The position numbers and the translations under genes were made by a program. Of a DNA stretch of 58,504 nt, positions 25,171 through 34,843 are shown in pieces; the first letter of the stretch is position 1; each line of letters begins with the position of its first letter. The notes beneath the pieces are model-generated. The model worked only from the letters and a program-made list of their open reading frames with translations, had not been told where the DNA came from and did no database searches. Source of the stretch: Planctomycetaceae bacterium (GTDB lineage: Bacteria > Planctomycetota > Planctomycetia > Pirellulales > Pirellulaceae); NCBI GenBank assembly GCA_005778405.1, contig SXOA01000103.1:1-58504 (forward strand). Direction: 5' to 3'.

Positions 25171-26055
25171 TTAGGGAGTAGATTTTTTCTCGGTGGGCTT
25201 GTCTTCCGTGGGCTTTTCCTCGGTGGTCTTCGGCTCTTCTGGTTTGGGTTCCGGTTTTTTCTCGGGCTTGGGCTCGGCCTCCTTGGGTTGCCGCGGAATC
25301 AGGACCACGCGGATTTTTGTGCCGCGGGGGGGGATGCGGTCGGTGAAGGCGACGAACATGAGCGAGGCATTGGCCTGCGAGCTTTCCACGGGGAGGTCCA
25401 TCGTGGCGGTGTTGAAGTTGGAGACGCAAATCAAGTCGCCGCTGTTGGCCATGTAGTGCGTTTTGCCCGTATCCTCGTCGGTCCAAAATCCGCTTCCGGC
25501 GAAGACCCAGTCGAAGGCCATTTCCTTGTCGGTTTTGGCCTGCTTGACCCACTCCTGTGCCCGTACCTTGTGCTTTTCCCCTTTCTCATCCAGCCACAGA
25601 ACCATCACGTCGACGATCGGCCCTGTCGCCGCTTTGTATTCGGGGGTGAATTTAACCGTCGTTCCCGGCTTGGCTCCGACCGCCAGGAGCGCGGCATGAG
25701 CCTGTTCGGCCGTACAATTGAGCGAGACGACCGATTCATGTTCCTTGGTCCCCTTGGGACAGGCGAACATTTCCAGTTGCCCTTCCCGCAGGCAGACCTC
25801 CCCGTCGATGACCACGGCCTTTCGCTTGAGGTCCAGATAGATGTCGTGATCCTTGGCGATTTTTTTCAGTCCGCTCTCCGCCTTAGGGGCTTCCTTCGCC
25901 GGTTTGTTGGCGGGCTCTTCCCTTTTCGTCTCTTCGCTCGCCGCTCTGACCTTCGGTTCGGTCTCATCGGCCGGCAGCGAGTAAACCACTCCCAGAGCGA
26001 TAGCGCCGCAGGCGGCCAGCAGAATCTGCGCGAACCAGGTCATCTTGCAGCACAT
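25171..26055 (-). CDS. YdjY-domain protein, membrane-anchored or exported
   Basis: A 294-residue protein. The N-terminus MCCKMTWFAQILLAACGAIA is a single hydrophobic segment. A Lys/Glu/Pro-rich linker (SEETKREEPANKPAKEAPKA) precedes the YdjY-like core: IYLDLKRKAVVIDGEVCLRE, then an EHESVVSLNCTAEQAHAALL segment, as in other planctomycete members. The tail is a long charged run of KPE/EKP repeats. Role unknown; probably periplasmic or membrane-anchored. ATG 26055 was chosen, and ATG 26043 is also possible. Confidence 0.75.
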   Translation of the reverse strand: MCCKMTWFAQILLAACGAIALGVVYSLPADETEPKVRAASEETKREEPANKPAKEAPKAESGLKKIAKDHDIYLDLKRKAVVIDGEVCLREGQLEMFACPKGTKEHESVVSLNCTAEQAHAALLAVGAKPGTTVKFTPEYKAATGPIVDVMVLWLDEKGEKHKVRAQEWVKQAKTDKEMAFDWVFAGSGFWTDEDTGKTHYMANSGDLICVSNFNTATMDLPVESSQANASLMFVAFTDRIPPRGTKIRVVLIPRQPKEAEPKPEKKPEPKPEEPKTTEEKPTEDKPTEKKSTP

Positions 26056-26153
26056 GGCATAGCTCCCAATTTCAGCCCATAGCGGATTTCGGATGGGCAT
26101 GCTAAAACGGCCCAGCCGGTTCGCGACTCATTATACACGTTTTCGCCCGCCCG

Positions 26154-27023
26154 ATGCGCACTCCCACGCCCGCCACCCACTCGGAGGACGCCCGGCGAGC
26201 TTTGCTGCGGCGGACTTGGCAACCTCCATTCGACTCTTTGGAGGTTGACTATTCCCAGCCCGAGTTGCGGCTGGCGCTGATTGCCGGGGACCAATCGCTA
26301 CTGCGGGGCATCTGGTCCTTTGAAACAACCGTCGACGGCAGTCCGCTGACAGCCGCGGGGCCCTGGGAAGAAGTTTGCTGGCACTCCGATCAGGAAGCCG
26401 ACTATCTGGAGTTGGAATTGCCGCTCACGAGTGGCTGGGTGTTGCAACGCCAGATGGCCTTGGCGCGGAAGGATCAGTTTCTGTATTTGGCCGATGCGCT
26501 GATTGGCGAACAGGTGCTTTCGGAAGGTGCCAAGTCTGAAATCCGCCACTCGTTTCAGCTTCCTTTGGCCGACGAGGCCACCTTTCAGCCCGCGGCGGAG
26601 ACCCGTGAAGGAACGCTTGGCCTCAAACGAAAGCGTGTCGCCCGAGTTCTTTCCCTCGCGCTGCCGGAGTGGCGAGCGGAGTTTTGCTCCGGCGAGTTGG
26701 AGTGTCACCAAAACCGCCTCGTTCTGCGCAACGCTGGACATGGCCGCAACCTCTATTCACCATTGTGGCTCGATCTTTCGCCGGAGCGCCTCCGCCGCGA
26801 AAACACTTGGCGACGACTGACTGTAGGGGAGAATCTCGAAGTTCAGCCGCGAGACGTCGCCGCCGGCTATCGAGTGCAAAGCGGCAAGGAGCAATGGCTC
26901 ATCTACCGCACGCTGGCACCCAGCCGGAGCCGGACGGTTCTCGGCCAGAACTATGACACGGACTTTGTGCTCAGCCGATTTCTTTCCAGCGGCCAGACCG
27001 AGGACATGCTGGAGATTGAGTGA
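26154..27023 (+). CDS. hypothetical protein (planctomycete type)
   Basis: A 289-residue soluble protein without signal peptide or membrane helix. The alternating hydrophobic pattern suggests a mostly beta structure (WSFETTVDGSPLTAAGPWEE; EVCWHSDQEADYLELELPL). It contains several Trp and Arg residues and ends DFVLSRFLSSGQTEDMLEIE. The texture recalls the beta domains of heparinase II/III-like proteins, but I cannot place it in a family. It is divergent from the YdjY gene across 98 bp and is followed by the PilZ gene. Confidence 0.65.
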   Translation: MRTPTPATHSEDARRALLRRTWQPPFDSLEVDYSQPELRLALIAGDQSLLRGIWSFETTVDGSPLTAAGPWEEVCWHSDQEADYLELELPLTSGWVLQRQMALARKDQFLYLADALIGEQVLSEGAKSEIRHSFQLPLADEATFQPAAETREGTLGLKRKRVARVLSLALPEWRAEFCSGELECHQNRLVLRNAGHGRNLYSPLWLDLSPERLRRENTWRRLTVGENLEVQPRDVAAGYRVQSGKEQWLIYRTLAPSRSRTVLGQNYDTDFVLSRFLSSGQTEDMLEIE

Positions 27024-27199
27024 TTCTGGTTCCCCCCCAAAGGGCCGTTCCCGGCCGTTTCATTCGCTACGACAGCACCTTTCTCACCCCATTCGGAACG
27101 GGGATTGATGGCCTCGATCTTCACATCGAATGGCTCGTCAATCGGGCAGTTCGATTGCGACGTAATGTTGGATATGCGACACGCCTCTTGAGGTCCAAC

Positions 27200-27550
27200 A
27201 TGACAACCCCCTTACATCTCCCGGCCTATTTGCAGCCCCGCGTGGACCGGCTGATCGAACAGGCCAAGGATCAGGCGGCCGAGGACAACCGCGGTGAACA
27301 ACGGTTCCCACTCTTTCAGCCGGTCACCTTGCGTCGCGGTTCGCAAATCTTGTCGGCATTTTCCCGCGACGTTTCCGAAGTCGGCATTGGCCTGTTGCAC
27401 GACATGCCCATTGGCGGCAAATACACCATTTCCATTCAGGACAATGCCGGCGGTCAATACGATTTGCCGGGAGTCGTCCTCTGGTGCCGCCCCTGCGGCC
27501 AAGGCTGGTACATCAGCGGCGTTGGCTTCTGCCGCAATGAGCCGGCTTAG
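27200..27550 (+). CDS. PilZ-domain protein, probable c-di-GMP receptor
   Basis: A 116-residue single-domain protein. The c-di-GMP-binding motifs are intact: an R-x3-R pair in NRGEQRFPLF and the D-x-S-x2-G element in DVSEVGIGLL. The remaining strands (KYTISIQDNAGGQYDLPGVV, LWCRPCGQGWYISGVGF) form the PilZ barrel. No output domain is attached, so it probably acts through a partner. ATG 27200 has GAGG upstream. The gene stands alone between the hypothetical gene and the opposing kinase-like gene. Confidence 0.85.
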   Translation: MTTPLHLPAYLQPRVDRLIEQAKDQAAEDNRGEQRFPLFQPVTLRRGSQILSAFSRDVSEVGIGLLHDMPIGGKYTISIQDNAGGQYDLPGVVLWCRPCGQGWYISGVGFCRNEPA

Positions 27551-27601
27551 CCCCAATCCTTCAAGCAGTGCATAGTTATGAAAGCATGAACGGCATCGGG
27601 G

Positions 27602-28594
27602 CTAGGCTCCCGCCAGTTGGGAGAGGATTTCGTCCAGCCGGGCATGAATGACCGCCAGGTTTTCGAATTTGCGTCCCTGGATGCAGATCCAATCGAGCCA
27701 GTTCAGCCCGGCCAGAAGGACATTGGCCGCATCAAGGGCTTGGGTCAGCTTCCATTCGTCCGCGGAGAGGGGGCGAATCGAACCGTAACTCTGCCGAGCG
27801 AATTCCCACGCGGCGCGGTCATTTCGCACCAGGCTGCCGAGCAGGCGGGAGAGGTCGCAGGCGACTGAATCCACCCGCACCGCGCCGAAATCGACGATGC
27901 CGGTGACTTCGTCTCCGGTGAAGAAGATATGGTCGTGCCAAAGATCCCGGATGACGGGAAAAAGCGGTACCGGAGTGCTGTGCAGTGCGTCCAACAATGC
28001 CATCGCGGTCGAAGCCCGCTGGCGAAAGTGAGCGAGAAGTTGGCGGCCACGGGACTGCAGCTCGCAGTCCTGGTGCCGCTCCACGGCAGCCGCCAGTTGG
28101 TCGGCTCCGCCATGCAGGAGCCGCTGCAACTGCTCGCGTCGGGAAAGGAGCGTTGGGGAAGTCTGCTGGAGCGGCGGGGAGAAGGATTGCGCTTGCTGGT
28201 GAATTCGCGCCGTCGCTTCTATCACATTCGCCAGGCGTGTCCGCGACGGATTTTCGTGAAAGTCGGCTTTGCCTGGCATCCAAGGGACGAGCTCCCAAAA
28301 GTGGCTAGAGTGCGAAAGGAAGGTCAGGCCTCCGCGGGTGAGAAGCGGAACCGGGATGAAGGTCAATCCACTCTTGACCAGCGCGGCGAGCACCCCGTGA
28401 ATCATCGTCAGTCGCTCTTGGGAGGGATGCTCCTGGGACCAGCGCCGCAGACAAAGGTCCCCAGCTTCCCGCTCAATCCGCCAGAGCAAACAGCCGCTAA
28501 AGCCGCCAGCATTGCCCAATTCGTGAATCTGTCGAACTGGCCCAAGTCCAGGATAGTTTTTCAGTACGGCAATCACGGATTCTCCAGAAGCCAT
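27602..28594 (-). CDS. aminoglycoside phosphotransferase (APH)-fold kinase-like protein
   Basis: A 330-residue protein with an N-lobe (AVLKNYPGLGPVRQIHELGN) and the APH-type C-lobe. The catalytic-loop equivalent is DLWHDHIFFTGDEV and the metal-binding motif is GIVDFGAVRVD. The Asn normally five residues after the catalytic Asp (HxDxxxxN) is Thr here. Families like this include homoserine kinase type II and choline-kinase relatives, and the substrate is unknown. It is divergent from the DUF1444-like gene. Confidence 0.8.
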   Translation of the reverse strand: MASGESVIAVLKNYPGLGPVRQIHELGNAGGFSGCLLWRIEREAGDLCLRRWSQEHPSQERLTMIHGVLAALVKSGLTFIPVPLLTRGGLTFLSHSSHFWELVPWMPGKADFHENPSRTRLANVIEATARIHQQAQSFSPPLQQTSPTLLSRREQLQRLLHGGADQLAAAVERHQDCELQSRGRQLLAHFRQRASTAMALLDALHSTPVPLFPVIRDLWHDHIFFTGDEVTGIVDFGAVRVDSVACDLSRLLGSLVRNDRAAWEFARQSYGSIRPLSADEWKLTQALDAANVLLAGLNWLDWICIQGRKFENLAVIHARLDEILSQLAGA

Positions 28595-28707
28595 AAGAAC
28601 ATTCTACTGGCAAGTTCAATTCGCGGCCTTGCGACAAACGCGCTGTTTGGACGGCGGACATTGGTTATGCTACGAGCTTCGGACGGCTTCACTTCCCATT
28701 CCGGTCG

Positions 28708-30885
28708 ATGGCAATGCACGAGCGGGTGAACTTCGCGAGCCAGATTGTGGCCCGGCTGGCGGCCGCGGGAGTCAAGCCGTTGCCGACATATGACGCCGGC
28801 AGCGACATGCTGGTTGTTCCCCAAAACTACGGTGGACAAACGGTTCACATCCTGCTGTCGCGGTATTTTGAGCGTTATCGAATGGCATTGCACCCGCGCG
28901 CGAAGGAGCAGGTGCTTGATGACTTTGTGCGGTTCTGGCTCAGCGGCTCACTCGAGACCAGCAACCTGCAACCCCATCGCTGGTTGCCGCTGCTCCGGTC
29001 GCGATGGCATTTTGAGGTAAGCAAGCTCCGATTAGGCGGAGCGCCCTTGCCCCCGGAACTGCAGCAGTCGGGACTGTTCGCCTTTCGGTTGATTACGGAC
29101 GACCTGGCCCTCACGGTTGCGGAAGACCTGGGCGAGACCTACCGCTTCTTGAGTCCCCTCGATCTGAAGCAGGCCGGACTGACGCTGGAACAGGCATTGC
29201 AACGGGCTTTCGCCAACCTTCCTCCGGCCAGCGGCCCTGGCTTATCCGAGCCACCCTTTGAGGAAATGCAGGGGTTGGCGTGGCTCCCAACTGGCAACCG
29301 CGATGAACACTATGCCACGCGCCTCTTGGATGTTGCGGCCATCCGGAAGCTGCCGGTTCGTGGTCAGCACGTGGCCTTTGCGCCGCACACCCATGTCCTT
29401 TGGATCTCCGGGACATATCAGCACCAGGAGGTCGGATTGCTCGTCGAGCTCGCGATGCAAGAATGCGACGATCCACCCGACGATTTACCCAGCAAGCCGC
29501 TCGTATCTGGACCGCTGGTTCTGGATGAAGACGGTCGCTGGCATCCGTGGCATCCGGCCCCCGAGCATCCCAATTACTGGAATGTCAAACGGCTGCACAC
29601 GCTAGGCAACGAGCAGATATATTCCTTGCAAAAGGAAGTACTGGACCAGCAGCGGACCGGCAACAACCTGCCGTTCGTGGCCAGTTATCGTGCGCTCGAA
29701 ACTGGCCGCGAGGGAAGCGGCCGTCTTTATTCTTACTGCCTGTTTACCGTCACCAGCCTGTTGCCGCGAACCGAATACGTGATGCTGCTCACAATCGCGA
29801 ATGAGGCAGAATTGGCGGCAAACCCGAAAGCCGAGCCGCGCTTTGGCGAATCGTTGGTTTTGACCTGGGAGAGTTTTGCCGCCTTCAATGGCGAGAACCT
29901 GCGGCCGCAGGGGATGTACCCCGAGCGGTATTACATCGACCAGTTTCCGGACGACCTGGAGTGGAAGAAGCTGAAATCCGAACAGCAAGATGTGGCGAGG
30001 GAGTTTCTCGACATTGTCCTGAAGCCTGACTTCCGTAACGACCGCAGCCCCGTCAGGCATCCATCACCGGTTTCGAAGAGACCTCCGGTTTCAGGAACAC
30101 CGGCTGCTGGGCCACAATCGGCCAACTGGATGCTCGCCATCATGGCCGCGATCATTGTCGTCCCTGCGGCTTTGATTCTGGCCGTGGGTGTGATGTTTTA
30201 CTTGTTCATCTGGATTCCGACCCAAGCGGCGCGCAAGGCGGCACCGAGGGCAGGTCCGCCAATGCCGTTTGTTGCTGGCCAGCCCCCAGTCGCGTTTCCA
30301 GTCGTGGAACTCCAGGTGTTCAACGACGAGTGGCACGCCATGGATGAGCCGCTGGCACTTCCGATCGTGGAAGGATCTGTGCCGGCCATTGGTCTCGACA
30401 CGACCGAAAGTCGCCGCGAGCAGCCGACTTCAACCGACTCACGCGGAAACAAGCAGTTCTCGGAGCGCTCACCCAATGGAGAGCCGCTAGTCGGCCTGAG
30501 AATCATCCAGGGGGACAATTGGGGTGGCGCAATCCAAGCTCTCCAGCCGGTCTATTCAGGGCCAGACCGCTATTTCTTAGGAAGCTGGCACGGCGCGCCG
30601 GGAGGGAAACAGCAAGCTCAGTCGATCGCCGAGCCGGGCTATGCTATCGGTGCGATTCAGGTTCACCAGGGACTGGTAGTGAACGCAGTTCGGATCGAAT
30701 ACTGGCGGATGGAAGACGGAAAGCTGGATCCCTCGGATAAGTACGTCACCGACTGGTATGGTTGCCCAGGAGGAGGAAAGCAACCGCCGATGAGCAGCAG
30801 CCAAGGTAATCCATTGATCGGAATCACCGGCAAGTTCCACGAAGACATCCATGAATTGAGAGTCATTGTCTCCACCAACGATTGA
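28708..30885 (+). CDS. DUF1444-like / transmembrane / jacalin-like domain protein
   Basis: A 725-residue protein in three parts. The N-terminal ~200 residues resemble DUF1444 (AEDLGETYRFLSPLDLKQAG, then LTLEQALQRAFANL). A middle part follows with an YRALETGREGSGRLYSY-like region, then a single transmembrane helix (WMLAIMAAIIVVPAALILAV). The C-terminal ~130 residues read like a jacalin-type beta-prism repeat: GYAIGAIQVHQGLVVNAVRI, then DWYGCPGGGKQPP and NPLIGITGKFHEDIHELRV. The TM helix would separate a cytoplasmic enzyme-like or binding half from an outside lectin-like half. Carbohydrate binding is inference. Confidence 0.7.
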   Translation: MAMHERVNFASQIVARLAAAGVKPLPTYDAGSDMLVVPQNYGGQTVHILLSRYFERYRMALHPRAKEQVLDDFVRFWLSGSLETSNLQPHRWLPLLRSRWHFEVSKLRLGGAPLPPELQQSGLFAFRLITDDLALTVAEDLGETYRFLSPLDLKQAGLTLEQALQRAFANLPPASGPGLSEPPFEEMQGLAWLPTGNRDEHYATRLLDVAAIRKLPVRGQHVAFAPHTHVLWISGTYQHQEVGLLVELAMQECDDPPDDLPSKPLVSGPLVLDEDGRWHPWHPAPEHPNYWNVKRLHTLGNEQIYSLQKEVLDQQRTGNNLPFVASYRALETGREGSGRLYSYCLFTVTSLLPRTEYVMLLTIANEAELAANPKAEPRFGESLVLTWESFAAFNGENLRPQGMYPERYYIDQFPDDLEWKKLKSEQQDVAREFLDIVLKPDFRNDRSPVRHPSPVSKRPPVSGTPAAGPQSANWMLAIMAAIIVVPAALILAVGVMFYLFIWIPTQAARKAAPRAGPPMPFVAGQPPVAFPVVELQVFNDEWHAMDEPLALPIVEGSVPAIGLDTTESRREQPTSTDSRGNKQFSERSPNGEPLVGLRIIQGDNWGGAIQALQPVYSGPDRYFLGSWHGAPGGKQQAQSIAEPGYAIGAIQVHQGLVVNAVRIEYWRMEDGKLDPSDKYVTDWYGCPGGGKQPPMSSSQGNPLIGITGKFHEDIHELRVIVSTND

Positions 30886-30896
30886 AAACGCCGATT

Positions 30897-30925
30897 TCAC
30901 CCGGAGGGTGCCTCCCTCCGGGTGA
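30897..30925. terminator. bidirectional hairpin between convergent genes
   Basis: TCACCCGGAGGG (30897-30908) pairs perfectly with CCCTCCGGGTGA (30914-30925) over a 5-base loop. It lies 12 bp after the end of the DUF1444-like gene and 30 bp before the end of the converging VIT/vWFA gene. The stem is GC-rich but no U-run follows. Confidence 0.6.
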
Positions 30926-30954
30926 GTGGTCCGTCTCATTGGCGGCAATGACTA

Positions 30955-33318
30955 CTAATCAATCCGATAGACCTGACCGCGAAGCTTGACGATCAACTCG
31001 TCTCCTTCTTGCTGGCGGGCCATGAGGGCGTTTTCTTCGGAAGTGTTGGCCTTGACCAGCGCGAAGTACTCGTCGCTGAACCGCTTGACCTTTTTGATCT
31101 TGGCGTCGTCCTTGTCGGGGTCGACTTCCTGGGCGTTAGCGGCATAGAGTGTGCGGCCCCGTTTGTAGAGCGTTTCGTTGCCGACGTTCTGCACCGAGTC
31201 GCCGGCGGCGACTTCCTTGTCGCTGTCGATGTCGCGGAACTTCGCGCCGCCATAGCCGCCGAGACGACCGGCCGCATCCGTCCTGGCGGGGGCGGCGGAA
31301 GCGCCCGGCAAGCCTCCTGCGCCCGGCTTACCCCCTCCAAATCCGGCTCCTCCGCCAGACTGGGCTTGTTTGGCGGACTGCAGGTCGAACTTTGCCCCAC
31401 GCTGGGCGACGCCGTCCTTCCCTTCGGCCAAAGAGAGGCGGTCGAGGTTTCGTCGAGTCGCTTCGACGTTGGCGCCAAAGTTAGACGATGCCAGTTGCGA
31501 CGGCCGGGCGTTCTCGTCCGCCAGGAACGAGGTGTACGCCGTCAGAATCCCGTGCTTAATGGAAAGTCCGACCAGCTCCTTCACGAGCTCGTCGTTCTTT
31601 CCCTTGAGGTCCATCTCGTCGATGATTTCGCCAATCCGCCGCATTGCCCAGAGCTTCTCGACGAAGGCGAAGGACTGGTCATTGCTCTTTTCGATCAGCG
31701 AGGCCGGGAAGTCGAACTTCTTCTCTTCGTTCCCAACTTTGCCGGTGATCGTCACTTTCGCGCCGCCGGCTTTCTTATAGCGGCCGACGATGACCATCTG
31801 GTCCCCGGCGAAGATGTCGTAGACTTCCTTGGGATACATCCGGTTGATGGAAGGAGCGCCGCTGTCGGTCATGGCGTCCACGTCTACCTTCACGCTGACA
31901 TGCGTCATCACCGGGGCAGCCATCTTAGTGCTGAGCCGGCCGACGGACGACTCGATGTTCTCATCGGGCCGGACGTAGTCACTTTGGCCGTAATTGTCCC
32001 GGGCAATCCGGTCCAGCAGGCGGCTGTTGACGTCGTAGCCGACACCGAAGCTAATGATGCGACTGCGGACCTTGTTGTTTTGCTTGGCATTTTGGGCGAT
32101 TTTCGCCTCGTTCGTTTCGCCAGCGGTCGGCAGACCATCCGTGAGAAACAGGACGTAGTTCGGCCGCGAATCGTCCTTGATCATCGCCAAAGCCGTGGTC
32201 ATTGCCCCGTCGATATTCGTGCTGCCGCCGGCGTAGATACCGTCTACAAAGGCGAGGGCCGACTTTCGCGTCTCGTCGTCGTATTTTTGGAGCTCAGGTT
32301 TGAAGGACTCGACCGCGCTGTCATAAGCGACGATGTTGAACATGTCCCCGGTGCGGAGATTGTTGAGGACGAACTTGAGTGCGTCCTTTGCCTGTTCAAT
32401 CTTCTTGCCGCTCATGGAGCCGGAGCGGTCGACTACGAAGATGAGGGTCTTCGCCGGCCGGTCGCTGTTCATCGCTTTCACCTCGGGGCTGGCGAGGAGC
32501 AGGAAAAATCCGTCCTCGTTTCCCTCGGGCCGATAGCTGATGACGCTCGCTCCCAGCGAGCCGTCGTTGGTGTCGAAGAGCAGACGGAAATCGGTCGTCG
32601 GAATTTGATTGGTTACTTCATACTTCACAATCGCGTGCTTGCCGTCCGGCCGCTGCACATTAATGGCATGCGACGGACTGTAGACGCTCTTCATCTCGGC
32701 GGTCGTTTCGATCGAGGCGTCGATGGAGATTTTTTCGACGGGCGTGGAGCTGTACTTAGCCGTGGAAAGCGGAATGACGAGGTCCGTGAGCTGGCCGCTC
32801 TTCCGGAGCAGTTGGCTGAACTTGAGGGTCACTTTCCGCTCCGCACCGGCCGGCACGGGGAAGACGCTGGTCTGGAACATGCCGTAGCCGACCCATTCCA
32901 ACAGAGCGGGATCCTGATTGCGGCGGACGTACCCTTCATAAATGGTGCGGGCCTCCTTCGCCGGCAGCAGCTTGGCGTCGTATTCCTTGCCGTCAACCAT
33001 GAAGGTCATCCGGTCAATCGCCCCTTCATACGGCAGCGGGAAGACGAAGCTGACCTCCATCTGGGCCGAGCCGGTGTTCACGAAGGACTGCGAAACCTGG
33101 ACCTGAGCGACCTGGTCCTTGATCTTGGCCTGATACGACAGCTCCTTGATTTTGTACGAGACTGGCGGCGGCGTGGGCCGCGGAATGGGCCGCGGCAGCG
33201 GGACCGGATGCGGCCAGTGATGAATGATGAGCACCCCCTGGCCAAAGGCCGGCGTGCCGACCAGGGCCAGTAGGAGAATTGCCAGAAACGACCCGATGCT
33301 TGCGATAGCCCGTTTCAT
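30955..33318 (-). CDS. VIT and von Willebrand factor A domain protein (inter-alpha-trypsin-inhibitor-like)
   Basis: A 787-residue exported protein with a signal peptide (MKRAIASIGSFLAILLLALV, cleaved near GTPAFG). A VIT domain comes first (SYQAKIKDQVAQVQVSQSF, FPLPYEGAIDRMTF). The vWFA domain has a complete MIDAS: DRSGSMSG, then the Thr region GSTNIDGAMT, and the Asp in FLTDGLPTAGE. The C-terminus has a Gly-rich linker (QSGGGAGFGGGKPGAGG) and a charged tail. Such proteins are common in planctomycete envelopes and are assumed to bind proteins through a divalent metal. No adjacent AAA ATPase is present. It is divergent from hemL. Confidence 0.92.
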   Translation of the reverse strand: MKRAIASIGSFLAILLLALVGTPAFGQGVLIIHHWPHPVPLPRPIPRPTPPPVSYKIKELSYQAKIKDQVAQVQVSQSFVNTGSAQMEVSFVFPLPYEGAIDRMTFMVDGKEYDAKLLPAKEARTIYEGYVRRNQDPALLEWVGYGMFQTSVFPVPAGAERKVTLKFSQLLRKSGQLTDLVIPLSTAKYSSTPVEKISIDASIETTAEMKSVYSPSHAINVQRPDGKHAIVKYEVTNQIPTTDFRLLFDTNDGSLGASVISYRPEGNEDGFFLLLASPEVKAMNSDRPAKTLIFVVDRSGSMSGKKIEQAKDALKFVLNNLRTGDMFNIVAYDSAVESFKPELQKYDDETRKSALAFVDGIYAGGSTNIDGAMTTALAMIKDDSRPNYVLFLTDGLPTAGETNEAKIAQNAKQNNKVRSRIISFGVGYDVNSRLLDRIARDNYGQSDYVRPDENIESSVGRLSTKMAAPVMTHVSVKVDVDAMTDSGAPSINRMYPKEVYDIFAGDQMVIVGRYKKAGGAKVTITGKVGNEEKKFDFPASLIEKSNDQSFAFVEKLWAMRRIGEIIDEMDLKGKNDELVKELVGLSIKHGILTAYTSFLADENARPSQLASSNFGANVEATRRNLDRLSLAEGKDGVAQRGAKFDLQSAKQAQSGGGAGFGGGKPGAGGLPGASAAPARTDAAGRLGGYGGAKFRDIDSDKEVAAGDSVQNVGNETLYKRGRTLYAANAQEVDPDKDDAKIKKVKRFSDEYFALVKANTSEENALMARQQEGDELIVKLRGQVYRID

Positions 33319-33559
33319 AACCCACCTCGCTGTTTGTACGAACCCCTAAATGCTGACCGCGGCTGCCGAAAGTAAGACGGCCTTACCTCGGCAAGTGTTT
33401 CCCCCCTGGCAGTAAGTTTCCGCTTCCTGGCCGCTCTTGCCAAGCGCGGGCAGGGGGTTGTTACCGGGGGGTTACAGTAAGGAACGAGATGTCTTTGCCT
33501 ATCTTGCCAGGCCATTCCGAGCTAAAAATAAGGAACCGCCGAACTTACGAGGGTTTTTA

Positions 33560-34843
33560 ATGCTCCACGACCAAAGCCACGCCATCTTCTCCCGTGCCCA
33601 GCAGCTGATACCAGGTGGCGTGAACAGCCCGGCGCGGGCGTTCGGCGGCGTTGGTGGGGAGCCGGTGGTGTTTGAGCGAGCGGCGGGGGCGTATTTGTTC
33701 GATGTCGATGGGAACCGGTACATCGATTATGTCGGGGCCTGGGGGCCGATGATTCTGGGGCATCAGCATCCGGTTGTGGTAGAGGCGGTGAAGAAAGCGG
33801 CGGATCGCGGGTTCAGTTTTGGAGCGCCGACGCGGGCGGAAAATGAACTGGCGGAGTTGATTTCGGCCTGCGTGCCGAGCATCGAGATGGTTCGGCTAGT
33901 CAGCAGCGGAACGGAAGCGACGATGAGCGCCATTCGCCTCGCTCGCGGCTTTACGGGGCGGGATGTGATCATCAAGTTTGCCGGGAATTATCACGGCCAC
34001 GTCGATAGCCTGCTGGTTGCGGCGGGCAGTAGTGCGGCGACGCTGGGGGTGCCGAATTCTCCCGGCGTCACCGCGGGGACGACGAAGGACACGCTGATTT
34101 TGCAGTACAACGACGTGCCTGGCTTGGAAGAAGCCTTTGCCAAACACGGTTCGCGCATCGCCGGCGTCATTTTTGAGCCGGTGGTGGGGAATATGGGTGT
34201 CGTGGTTCCTTCGCCGGCATTCTTAACAGGACTTCGCAGCCTCTCGCAGCAGCATGGCGCGCTCCTAATCTGTGACGAAGTGATGACCGGCTTTCGGGTC
34301 GCTCTCGGCGGGGCTCAGGAGCGGCTGAAGATTCAACCGGATATCACGACGCTGGGAAAAATTGTCGGCGGCGGACTTCCCATTGGCGCATACGGCGGCC
34401 GGCGGGACATCATGCAGCACATTCTTCCCGCCGGCAAAGTCTTTCAAGCCGGCACCAACAGCGGCAACCCTATCGCCACGGCAGCTGGCATCGCCACGCT
34501 GCAAGAATTGCGGAAGAACCCGCCGCATGAAAAACTGGAGCAGCTCAGCGCCCGCCTGGCGGATGGCTTGCTCACGGCTGCGAAGTCCGCGGGAGTGCCT
34601 CACTCCCTCAGTCGCGTCGGAAGCATGCTCACCCTGTTCTTCAACGAGCAGGCCCCGCATGACTGGCCCACAGCGGCCAAGTGCGACACGGCCCGCTTTG
34701 CCCAATACTTTTGGGGGCTGCTGGAGAGTGGCGTCTACATGCCCTGCAGCCAGTACGAAGCCCTGTTCGTTTCCGCCGCCCACACTGAAGCGGACATCGA
34801 CGCCACGATTACCGCGGCGCAAGCGGCACTTCAATCGCCGTGA
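33560..34843 (+). CDS. hemL: glutamate-1-semialdehyde 2,1-aminomutase
   Basis: A PLP-dependent enzyme making 5-aminolevulinate in the C5 haem pathway. The 427 residues include the N-terminal AQQLIPGGVNSPARAFGGVG and the Schiff-base lysine in TTLGKIVGGGLPIGAYGGR, both characteristic. ATG 33560 gives the standard start. Its 3' end overlaps the opposing sugE gene by 35 bp. It is not linked here to hemA or hemB. Confidence 0.96.
   Translation: MLHDQSHAIFSRAQQLIPGGVNSPARAFGGVGGEPVVFERAAGAYLFDVDGNRYIDYVGAWGPMILGHQHPVVVEAVKKAADRGFSFGAPTRAENELAELISACVPSIEMVRLVSSGTEATMSAIRLARGFTGRDVIIKFAGNYHGHVDSLLVAAGSSAATLGVPNSPGVTAGTTKDTLILQYNDVPGLEEAFAKHGSRIAGVIFEPVVGNMGVVVPSPAFLTGLRSLSQQHGALLICDEVMTGFRVALGGAQERLKIQPDITTLGKIVGGGLPIGAYGGRRDIMQHILPAGKVFQAGTNSGNPIATAAGIATLQELRKNPPHEKLEQLSARLADGLLTAAKSAGVPHSLSRVGSMLTLFFNEQAPHDWPTAAKCDTARFAQYFWGLLESGVYMPCSQYEALFVSAAHTEADIDATITAAQAALQSP

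Noticed and set aside
31009..33273. Open frame of about 750 codons opposite the VIT/vWFA gene
   Set aside because: Shadow of a gene with an intact MIDAS and VIT domain.
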